Source: Tieghemiomyces parasiticus
Lineage: Eukaryota > Kickxellomycota > Dimargaritomycetes > Dimargaritales > Dimargaritaceae
Reading direction: 5' to 3'
Assembly: GCA_027575765.1 (NCBI GenBank)
Contig: JANBPT010000210.1
Coordinates: 1 to 55,999, forward strand
Length of the DNA: 55,999 nt
Shown here: positions 40,901 to 49,530 of the stretch, piece after piece
Layout: each line of letters starts with the position of its first letter
Position numbering within the stretch: the stretch's first letter is position 1
Program-made: the position numbers and the translations under genes
Notes under the pieces: model-generated
The model's database searches: none
The model's input: the letters and a program-made list of their open reading frames with translations, nothing else
Told to the model about the DNA's origin: nothing

Positions 40901-42685
40901 TCCAGTTTGACGGTCACTCACAACACCAAGCTGCTGGACAAGATCCGCCAGACCAACGTCCAGGAAGGCGAAGCCGGTGGGATCACGCAGCAGATCGGCG
41001 CCACCTACTTCCCGATGGATGCCATTAAGGCCAAGACGGCCAAACTCAACGCCAGTGGCAAGGTTGAGTACAAAGTGCCCGGACTGCTCGTCATTGATAC
41101 CCCCGGGCACGAGTCGTTCACCAACCTGCGCTCCCGTGGGTCGTCGTTGTGTAACATTGCCATCCTGGTGGTGGACATTATGCACGGCCTCGAACCCCAG
41201 ACCTTGGAATCGATTCGCCTGCTGCGGGACCGCAAGACGCCTTTCATCGTGGCCCTCAACAAGATCGACCGGCTTTACGGATGGCAACCCGTCCCGGACA
41301 ACCCCTTCCGTGACAGCCTGGCGAAGCAGACCGCGGCCGTTCAGCGCGAGTTTGAGAGCCGCGTGGAGGCCACCATCCTGGCCTTCGCCGAGCAGGGGCT
41401 TAACTCCTGTCTGTACTACAAGAACAAGAACCTCGGTAAGTACGTGTCCCTGGTGCCCACATCGGCGCACAGCGGGGAGGGTATCCCGGATCTGCTGCTC
41501 CTGCTGGTCAGCCTGACCCAGTCCCGTATGACAGAGAAGCTCATGTACCTATCCGAGCTGGAGTGCACGGTGCTCGAGGTCAAGGTGATCGAGGGCCTGG
41601 GTACTACCATTGACGTGGTCCTGTCCAACGGTGTGTTGAACGAAGGCGACCGCATCGTCGTGTGCGGTCTGAACGGACCCATCACCACCAACGTGCGGGC
41701 TCTGCTCACCCCGCAGCCCCTTCGCGAACTGCGCGTCAAGTCAGCCTACGTGCACCACAAGTCCATCAAGGCCGCCATGGGCGTCAAGATCTGCGCACCG
41801 GACCTGGAGAAGGCCATTGCTGGGTCGCGCCTCCTGGTGGTCGGCCCTGACGATGACGAGGAGGACCTCGAGGAACTGGTGATGGAAGACCTGGAGAACA
41901 TGCTCAACTCGATCCGCAAGGTGGACAAGGGCGTATACGTGCAGGCCTCGACCTTGGGCTCCCTGGAGGCTCTGCTGGAATTCTTGCGCACGTCGGAGAT
42001 CCCGGTTTCCGGCATCAACATTGGACCGGTGTTCAAGCGCGACGTAATCCGTGCCGCCACCATGCTGGAGCGGGCCAAGGAGTACGCCGTGATGCTCTGC
42101 TTCGACGTCAAGGTGGATCGCGACGCCATGGAGCTGGCGCAGGAACTGGGCGTCCGCGTGTTCACGGCCGAGATTATCTACCACCTGTTTGACCAGTTTA
42201 AGGCCTACTCGGCCTCGATCACTGAACAGAAGCGTAAGGACCAGGCCCCGGCGGCGGTGTTCCCCTGCGTGCTGCGCATGATCCCAGGTGCGATCTTCAA
42301 TAAGCGCGAACCTATCGTGATTGGTGTGGACGTTATCGAAGGAGCCCTGCGCACCGGTACCCCCGTGTGTGTAGTCGAGGAGGACCCCGAGACCAAGACC
42401 CACACCGTTGTGCCCCTCGGCAAGGTGACCAGTATCGAGCAGAACCACAAGTCGCTGGATATGGTCAAGAAGGGGCAGGCCGCCGGCGGCGTCGCCATCA
42501 AGATTGAATGCCCCGTGTACGAGACGGCCAAGATGTATGGCCGCCACTTCACCGAGAAGCAGGACATTTATTCCCTCATCAGCCGCGGGTCCATTGACGT
42601 GCTCAAGGAGTCGTTCCGTAAGGACGTGTCTAAGGAGGAGTGGGCACTGATTGTGCGCCTCAAGAAGGTCCTTGGCGTTGCCTAA
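37919..42685 (+). CDS. FUN12: Translation initiation factor eIF5B, interrupted by an intein
   Basis: Three exons, 37919-37962, 38106-38871 and 39035-42685. Introns are 143 nt (splitting the TGG of QDDYW-DNEFEND) and 163 nt; both have GTAAGT donors and CAG acceptors. The precursor has 1486 residues. Removing the 435-residue intein (466-900) leaves 1051, close to yeast Fun12 (1002). The N-terminal part is Lys/Glu/Pro-rich with a tandem repeat and acidic runs. The GTPase core follows: G1 GHVDTGK-[intein]-T, G2 [11 protein letters not shown]3 DTPGHE, G4 NKID. Then come domain II, the IF2-like domain III, the long helix and domain IV, ending [16 protein letters not shown]. eIF5B joins the 60S subunit to the initiating 40S in a GTP-dependent step. 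Because the intein splits the P-loop, the factor can bind GTP only after protein splicing. Confidence 0.97.
38287..38553 (+). repeat. In-frame tandem repeat in eIF5B N-terminal domain
   Basis: Two copies, 38287-38412 and 38437-38553, encode EEP[VI][14 protein letters not shown] followed by a [17 protein letters not shown] block. The spacing is 150 bases, joined by an acidic linker (ADEEEVEE). It lies in the poorly conserved, dispensable N-terminal region typical of eIF5B. Confidence 0.85.
39620..40924 (+). mobile_element. Intein in eIF5B P-loop (435 residues, endonuclease decayed)
   Basis: An in-frame insert from Cys (TGT 39620) to Asn (AAC 40922-40924), followed by Thr as +1 residue. Block [20 protein letters not shown], with GDYVLGDDG. 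Block [14 protein letters not shown] (His kept, the usual Thr is Asn). Block [15 protein letters not shown]. Block G: LTVTHN, with the His-Asn pair. So the Cys, His-Asn and Thr needed for class 1 protein splicing are present. The middle (about 130 to 380 of the intein) is where a LAGLIDADG homing endonuclease belongs. The best matches are [14 protein letters not shown] and [14 protein letters not shown], and both lack the catalytic Asp. A low-complexity acidic/Pro stretch ([20 protein letters not shown]) lies between them. Base composition equals that of the host gene. Confidence 0.95.
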
Positions 42686-43347
42686 TTTTACTCCCTCTCT
42701 CTCTCTCTCTCCCGACCGGGGTTGTCAAGGCTGCAGGATGGACAGCACAGTTGTCTACTTTGAGATGACCTGGACGCTCTTTTCTCGCCTCCTTCTGTTT
42801 ACCGTTTTTGCTTTCATTTTTATTTTTTTACATATTGCCTATGGCTATCCAAGTAACCGTACCCAGTACACATCGCTTTTGCATTGCTTTATTTTTCCAG
42901 CTGTGGCGTCATTATAAAAACCACATTATCCTACTGATATCGGTAACAAATTAGACGTAGGGGATGAAGGACCAACAGCGGACGAGGTCGGAGATTGGCT
43001 GGCCAGGCGCGCTACGGCGACCTTACCCAGGTAGCGGATACTGGTCAAGGCAGGCCTAAAGTTTATAGGCAAAGATGTTGCCGTGCCGGCTGCATGGAAA
43101 TCGCGGGATGGGAACCCCAGAAGGCCAGGCGCTGTCCGCCACATAGGAGGGCAGAGTGACTGGCTTCAGCTTCCTACAACCCATGCCCTGCCTTTGCCGC
43201 ATCACATATTTTTCTGACACATTGCCTCTTTAGTGATCACTTGACGCCTGGCTACCTAGTCCAATTGAGTGTCCTTCAGGTTCCCCTTCCCCTCTCCACC
43301 GCCCAAACCACCCGAAGTGTTTCCCCCCCCCCGGCTTCCAGCTCACC
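42686..43347. other. Spacer between eIF5B and RBM8A
   Basis: It starts with a (CT)n run right after the eIF5B stop (42695-42712), probably in the 3' UTR. The rest shows no gene. A C-run at about 43323-43332 lies 16 bases before the RBM8A ATG, within its leader. Confidence 0.55.
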
Positions 43348-44623
43348 ATGGACGAGAAATTTGAAGTGGCCGAAGTACTGCCTCCGACGTCTGCCGAGTC
43401 CGAGATGCAAGTTGACGAGCTGGGTAAGTGTGACGAGGCCGGAAACGACCCCCTTTCGTATCGTCCACTGATCGGCCATCTGGTTGACTAGGTCAGAACG
43501 GGCCCATAACTAGTTCCACCTTGCTGAAGCGTCCTGCTAACCTTCGCCTCCCCCCCCCTCCTATCTCCATTTATACACTACAATCCTCAGAAGAGACCCC
43601 CCGTGCCCAGCCACCGCAGGAAGAGCCTGAGGACGTTAAGGAGACGAGGCCTAGGCCGGCCGTCCGGTCGGTGGTTAAAAAGGGCCGCGGGTTCCTATCC
43701 AGGGCCGACGGTAAGCTACCCAGGATGAGACACGCGTGAGTACGGGCGAGACTCTGAACGGTCAGCACTGGCTGCACCTCCCGTACTTCATTACTAATGA
43801 GCGGGTTGGGTGATTATTATTATTTTACTTTGCACTTTACGTCGTTTCTTCATTGCGCGGTATTGCTCCAGCCACCACGATGGACCCGGCTGACGAATCG
43901 ACTGCGGATACCATGGAGCAGGATACCACCACGGTCGGCCAGTACGAACGCTCAGTCGAGGGTTGGGTGATCATCGTGACGGGCCTGCACGAAGAGGCCA
44001 CGGAAGAGGATGTGACGGACAAGTTCGCTGACTACGGCCGGATCAAGGACTTCCAGATGAACTTGGACCGGCGTACCGGTTACGTTAAGGTAAGTGGATC
44101 GCGGACCTCCTTAGTCTAAGGAGCGGGCTGGTTGTGGATTGATCCTGTCGGCAGGCCGCGACCTTTCTGATGTTTATATATATTCTTCACGCTTACGCTT
44201 GGGACTTTGGTCACTCATCACTCACATATCCCCCCCGAGCACATTAGGGCTACGCGCTCATTGAGTACGAAGAGTACAAAGAGGCCGAGGCCGCGGTGGC
44301 CGACACCAACGGGACAGAGTACCTCGGTCGGCCCCTCCGCAGCGAATTTGCCTTTTTGGAGGGCAAGTCGTCCTCGTACACCCAGGTCACGAGCCGGCGT
44401 CGGTAAGTTTGAACCCACGGCTTATTCGATTCTTTATAACCATTATTGTGTCAGTGGAGGGATCGTCTGTAACCTAGCTGTGTGACTTTGGCCACTACCC
44501 CGTGACTTTTTACCGACCCACTTACACTAATCCTACCACTCATTCACCCTTCCTGGTTTCTCACTGACATTCAGCAACAACCGCTACCGCCGGCGGTCCG
44601 TGAGCCCAGACCAGCGCCGGTAG
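43348..44623 (+). CDS. RBM8A: Exon junction complex protein Y14 / RBM8A
   Basis: Five exons: 43348-43423, 43591-43710, 43872-44089, 44248-44402 and 44575-44623. All four introns have GTAAG donors and CAG/TAG acceptors, and the frame is kept throughout; 205 residues. The RRM covers about 90-175: [20 protein letters not shown], then [20 protein letters not shown], then [20 protein letters not shown]. The C-terminus is Arg/Ser-rich ([11 protein letters not shown]), a Y14 hallmark. Y14 pairs with Mago in the exon junction complex deposited on spliced mRNA and is used in nonsense-mediated decay and mRNA localisation. In Y14 the RRM face binds Mago, not RNA. Human Y14 has 174 residues, so this copy has a longer N-terminal arm. 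A second ATG (43880) in exon 3 could give a shorter form. AATAAA follows at 44691-44696. Confidence 0.95.
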
Positions 44624-44690
44624 ATATCCGTTTAGTGTATGTGCCCTTTCCGATATTTGATTTAAAACTGACTAGGTGTACTAAATCCAG

Positions 44691-44696
44691 AATAAA
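44691..44696 (+). terminator. Polyadenylation signal after RBM8A
   Basis: AATAAA 68 bases after the RBM8A stop codon, between the convergent RBM8A and CCDC25 genes. Confidence 0.5.
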
Positions 44697-44841
44697 TAGG
44701 ACCCAGCATTTATGGTTAAATGATGTAGCATGCAGACCGCTTTATCGACCGTGATATACATGGTGGTGAGGGCAACAGCGGTTCGGAGAGCTCACAAGGG
44801 GGGGACCAGTTACGAAGAGCGTGAAATATGAATCCACCACC

Positions 44842-46211
44842 CTACATAAAATCGTCTTCGAAGTCCTCAGCCATGTTACGGTTACTGTTGGTGGTGGTCT
44901 CCTCGTCGTCAAACATACCGGAGTAACTGCGCTGGTCTTTCTGCAGCTGGTACTCCTTCCGTTTACGCTCCGCCTCCTTTTTCTGTGGGGAGGGTGGTAA
45001 TCGCGGCGGCGGGGATAGTAAACAATACGGTCTTTCATCGAATTAGCACTGGATCTGGGTGTTTGATGGATGGGGTTAAGCGGGACGATGGAGTGTGCTG
45101 ACATATGATCGATGGGACCGACAAGGCCCGTTGCCAGGTTACTTACGTGGGCCAGTCGGATCGCCGTGGCCTGTTGGCTCTTTTCTTTTAGCATGGCCGC
45201 TTTTTCGGCCTGGAAGTCGGGGAATCGCTCGACCTTCGTTTTGTTCAGCCGATTGACGATGGCGTTCACCCGAGTGTCGATATGGACACGCTTAACCTAG
45301 CCGCCGAGGTTACACAGGATGTAGAGAGAGAGGGATGAGGGGGGGGGGGGGGCGACGTGACAGCAAGTTGGCAAGGTCATTAGTTAAGCATAGCTAATTC
45401 CGACCGGGCTGCTATGTGGACACGTCGCGCTCACCTGGCGGCCGAACGCATTGGCTGGGCGAGGCAGTAACCCTGGGGAATCTACTTACCACGTTCTGCT
45501 TATGGAAGGACACCTGGCCCACGGCCATGTCGCCTGTTTTTTTCAGGTTACTCCACGGTGTGTAAATGATGGTGATGTTGTCCTTCTTGTTACCTGGCAA
45601 CGGTTAAGATGTAAACGCGGAGGGGCAGGTGAGTAAGACTGGCAGACAATAAAACCACGCGTCAGAGGGCACGCCCGATTACCATTTACTTTGCGGTCTG
45701 TGTGTCACTCACCTTCGATACTGTTGGCCTTGGTGAGCTGACCCAGGTCAAGGAGCAATTCCTGCGGTAGGTTGTCCCAAGTCTGGCCCGGTGACATGCG
45801 CAGGTAAATGTGTGCGCTGGATAGCTTATCGACATGGAACCAGACATCCTCCTCCCAGCCGTGCTTGATGAGTTCCTCATTCTCGACCTTATCTTTACCG
45901 ACATATATCTTAGCCGGCGGGCTAACCGCTGTCGATGGTACACGGCGGCAGAATATACGGGGGTTGGAAGGAATGTCCGGATAGGCGATGGCGTGGGGTT
46001 AAGTGCAGCGGCGAAGCGCGGGCGAAGTGTTTCTAGAGCGTAAGAATATAGCCGCGTCGTCACGTTTGCGAGTGACCTTCGGTTGGCGCCCTCTCTAGCC
46101 GGTAGGGTACATAAGTCTTTGAGGTCCGGATAAGAGTCCTGGGGAGGGGGGAGGGGTTTCTGGGGCCGCCAGGCTGATTCACCTACCGTTACTTTCAAAG
46201 TAATATACCAT
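44842..46211 (-). CDS. CCDC25: CCDC25 / Jlp2 family protein (NFACT-R domain)
   Basis: Five exons on the minus strand: 46211-46187, 45928-45713, 45593-45490, 45296-45147 and 44982-44842. Introns are 258, 119, 193 and 164 nt with GTAGGT/GTGAGT/GTAAGT donors and AG acceptors. The frame stays open to TAG; 211 residues (human CCDC25 has 208). Matches run the whole length: [92 protein letters not shown]; then a Lys/Glu coiled coil with RSYSGMF and an acidic end (DFEDDFM). In animals CCDC25 has been described as a surface sensor of extracellular DNA; the conserved eukaryotic role is likely tied to its NFACT-R-like fold. The first exon is only 25 nt long. Intron 3 carries a 14-base G run (45339-45352, plus strand). 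Confidence 0.95.
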
Positions 46212-46711
46212 GGCGGGATCAGGAGGGAGGGAGAGAGGGAAGGGTTACAATGACGGACCGAGGCGAGCGGGGATAGGCGAATGGGGGTTGATGCAACCCG
46301 GGTTTGGGATTATGGAGGAGGGGTTAATAATGCGCATGGGCACCGCCATACTGCTCTCGGCATGTACAAGGGTTATAGCCGGGCTGCAATTGGGGCGGGG
46401 CGAGACTCAAGGAAACCCGGCCGACCCTCCTCCCGCTCCTCGCCCTAACGACAGTGTATACCGAGTTACCTGGATTCCAGTGATTCACAACCCTCCCCTG
46501 TGGCATAGGTACGGCCACTCCTGATACCAGCCTAGTCCCTGGCGGAGTTGGGATGGACGCAACCCCACCTTGTATCGTTTGCCTGACTCTCCACGCACAC
46601 ACTTACGCACTGTCTACGCCTCTTGCATCTTCCTATCGACTCGACGCAAACTCGTCCGTGCCATACCGCCCGCATCCTACATCCCATCTCATAACTCTTT
46701 AAAGCCACAAC
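46212..46711. promoter_or_regulatory. Divergent promoter of CCDC25 and dynactin p24
   Basis: 500 bases between the two starts. No gene seen; open frames here (46210-46524 plus, 46324-46602 minus) are unremarkable. No clear TATA box on either side. Confidence 0.45.
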
Positions 46712-47635
46712 ATGGCCGCTACTACTGCCCCTCCGTTAACCGACATGGATGTGCTTGAACTTCGTATCTGTCACTTGGAGACTCTGCTCCAACCGACCAC
46801 AACCACCTCAGACGACACCGAAACCCCGGCCCGCGAATCGGCACTACCGTCCGTGCCCGAGCGGCTGGAGCATGCCGAGCACAAGTTCCGGAACCTGACC
46901 AAGAAGGTGCTTTTTATCGACGAGTTCTTAGTCAAGTGTAAGTGTCACATTAATAAGCCGTGCGCTGTATCGTAAAGCGTACCGGACTGGCCGCTTGTCT
47001 TCCATATTTTGAACGTGCCGTATTGACAGCCACACACATACACACATACACACATCCTTCAATCCTTCCATCGTCGCCTTGCTCTTTTCCCGCAGACGAA
47101 TCGGTGCGTCATCTTGTCGAGGAAGACAACTTGGACGCCGCCGCCGAGCGGCTGTCGCTGAGTGCCAAATTGGAGATTCTCCAGAGTGCCTCCGGGGCAA
47201 TGACAACCCTCTTTGACCAGCTGCGGGAGATGGAAAACCTCGCCAAGTTTGTCAATCCGCCCGAGTTCGAGGCGATGGTGGCCCGGACCGACGACGTTCG
47301 GGAGCTGGCTACCCGGCACCAGGAGCAGGCCGTTGCGTACCAGCAGCTCTCTGCGCACGTCATCGGCTTAATCGATACGTACAACAACACCGTAAGTAGT
47401 AAGCCTTATCTATCGCCTGCCGACCTAGGCCCTCGGGTGTCCTGGACCTGTCAATTGGCTGGCGCAGCTGGGAGTTCCTTGCGACCAGATATCTAACCCG
47501 ACCGACCGTTACCCTACCACTACCAAACCGCACTCGCAATGACAGGTGAATTCACTCTCCGAAGTTTTCCTAATGTGGGATAGCGCCCTCGCGAAGCTCG
47601 AGGCGAAGGTCCGGGTCCTAGAAAAGAAAGAGTGA
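46712..47635 (+). CDS. DCTN3: Dynactin subunit 3 (p22/p24)
   Basis: Three exons, 46712-46937, 47096-47391 and 47546-47635. Introns have GTAAGT donors and CAG acceptors (158 and 154 nt); the first contains an ACACACAT microsatellite. The frame continues FLVK-YESVRHLVEEDN and DTYNNT-VNSLSEVFLMWDSA; 203 residues. It is largely helical with heptad patterns: DVLELRICHLETLL, VPERLEHAEHKFRNL, EILQSASGAMTTLFDQLREM. The ending NSLSEVFLMWDSALAKLEAK resembles the SKQFVQWDELLCQLE end of animal p24. Dynactin p24 sits in the shoulder of the dynactin complex, which links dynein to cargo. The family is weakly conserved, so identity rests on the length, helical pattern and these end motifs. Confidence 0.8.
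47031..47055. repeat. ACACACAT microsatellite in DCTN3 intron 1
   Basis: Three imperfect copies of an eight-base unit (CACACATA) just upstream of the polypyrimidine tract. Confidence 0.8.
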
Positions 47636-49039
47636 GACGACATGGTCTGTCCGCATGCAGCATCGCTTTCAATGGTAGCTCCGGCTTCTACACGGGCCCT
47701 GGTTCGACGAGTATTATTATTTTTATGTAACTATAAAGGTGCCATTTAGGGAATTTATCTCGACGCACTTATCTGGTGTATTAGGAAAAGTGCAGAGCGC
47801 GTCTAACCATACGCCCTGCACGTTAAGTGGAATGGTAATACGACCTGCGGAACTGCTATATTTCATTCCGAGCTCACTAATCACGCATCCCGCTGATGCC
47901 CAGTCGATGACCTAGACATCCCATGTTTATTAGGCAGAGAAAGATCTACCGCGTAAGGTAAGGATGTACCTAGGACTGATGTCGCCAAGGGTTTTCTGTA
48001 GATAAAATTGGACAAGACGGTACTACGTCATACAGTCGGGCCTAACGAGCGGCTTGGTAGTAAAACTGGGTAGGGAAGTAATAAGGTATATACGTTGGGA
48101 AGAACAGTGGTCAGAGGTCAATCAATATTAGGTAGCCATAACCATGTCACCTTTTCGGCCTTCCTGATGTATTCACTCAACCATCTACCGCCCTTCTGGC
48201 AATCAAGTCCCAATCTTAGCGCCTCTTCTATGGTGAACTGTTTCTCATGCACGTCCAACCTACCCACAATGACCCTCCCTGACTCGTCGAGCATTATGAC
48301 AGGTATCTCTCCATGCACTACCTTTCACTGACTTCTTTCTCTACCTGCGCCACCGAGCTAGCGGCACCATTAATCAGTTATTCGACCACTTGGGTTATTG
48401 TCCCTCCCTGTGGCATGTGGAAAGACTACGGGGCAACACTGGACTCTAGCGGTGTGTGCTACAGGTCAGCCAGTTGCTGAGTCTACGGGAGGTGCATATA
48501 AGTACCTCACCTATCACCCTCCTAATAAACCGTCAGTAACCGATAACTCCATCATTTTTTATACAAATTTTTTATTCACCCTGGTACCCGGGGGTTCCCG
48601 TCTACCATAAATAACGAAACCAAGTAGTATATTCTGAGCAGGTTGAGTCCTAGAAAGTGGTGAGCTGACCCGTATTTTAATATTTAGTTATATGGTAGGA
48701 TTCTACTAAGAGCGACAACAGCGGGCTGCTTTTCACTAAGGGGAAGTCGACCAGATGGCTTCGTTACTCTGCGCCGGCAATTAGCTTGTTGGACTTGGCT
48801 GGCTGCTTTTTGGCGCTGGTGGGAGGGGGAGGACATGGTTGGTTTATGTTACCACGGAACGCTCCCGTGCACCAAACCTGGCCTAGTGCAGACGATTGGT
48901 GCACTACCCAGTGGGGTTGTAGAAGATGAACAGGGCCTAAATCACGTCACATACCTTCGAGTTGTGATGGGCGGTTATCCTCACTAGTATGTAGCATTGC
49001 TTCACATTGGCAAGGCACAGATGTACTCTGGGCCGACAT
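47636..49039. other. Gene-poor, AT-rich stretch
   Basis: No firm gene. A minus-strand open stretch at 48318-48118 (66 codons, GTG at its upstream end, ends in TGA) reads VHGEIPVIMLDESGRVIVGR and then FTIEEALRLGLDCQKGGRWL. It is protein-like, could be a terminal exon of an unrecognised gene, but has no convincing upstream exon. Between 48780 and 49027 lie possible extra 3' exons of the small gene at 49530-49040. A 9-base inverted repeat (GTGCACCAA at 48867, TTGGTGCAC at 48896) lies here too. Confidence 0.4.
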
Positions 49040-49530
49040 TTATTTGAATACTTTTTTGGACTGTATATTCTCAACCTCCTTATCGTCAACCGGGTCTCGT
49101 ATTCGTTTGAGTTTCGACTCTTCCTGGATCGAAAATAGAGCCCGAGGTCGGGGCACCCACAATTGCGGTGTTAATCTCGCACTGATTGGAAATACGTAGA
49201 GCGGTCATTAGAAATGGATGGCGTAATCGTCGATTAGTCTCTCGCATGACGGCTTCCAAGTAACTGGTCGATATGCAGCCATTGGGACCGAATTCTTGGT
49301 CGACTTACAGATACTTAGCAGTTTCTCTTTTGGACTCCTTAGGTGGTTCATCCATGGTATGGGTGGGGGGAGATTGCAGTACATTGAACAGTCCATTAGA
49401 AATAACGTCGGTTAGCGGGGCTCCCAATCAGTATCAAGGTTGATATCGTTATTGATGGTCCGCTTACCTCAATGGGCTGTCGTTCGCCTGTCGGACTCAG
49501 CAGCGAATCGGGGTCACGCTTGCGAGACAT
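49040..49530 (-). CDS. Small spliced gene of unknown function (77 residues)
   Basis: I do not recognise this protein. Three short exons can be joined: 49530-49468 (MSRKRDPDSLLSPTGERQPI then E), 49337-49309 (ESKRETAKYL) and 49181-49040 (ARLTPQLWVPRPRALFSIQE and onward to KKVFK and TAA). Introns are 130 and 127 nt, with GTAAGC and GTAAGT donors. The second acceptor is a standard ATCAG, but the first is the weaker TAAG. Frame and intron size agree with the other genes here. The product is charged, basic and soluble, with no signal or membrane segment. An alternative skips the TAA by a 48-nt intron (GTTGAG...CCCAG). It then adds exons 49027-48955 and from 48815 (GTATGT donor, pyrimidine-rich CAG acceptor), also in frame. 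Codon use is AT-richer than its neighbours. Confidence 0.45.

Noticed and set aside
39620..40924. Reading the eIF5B insert as a spliceosomal intron
   Set aside because: It is open throughout, has intein blocks at both ends, and no donor/acceptor pair would restore GHVDTGKT.
41741..42547. 268-codon minus-strand frame inside eIF5B
   Set aside because: Antisense shadow of the conserved eIF5B domains II-IV.
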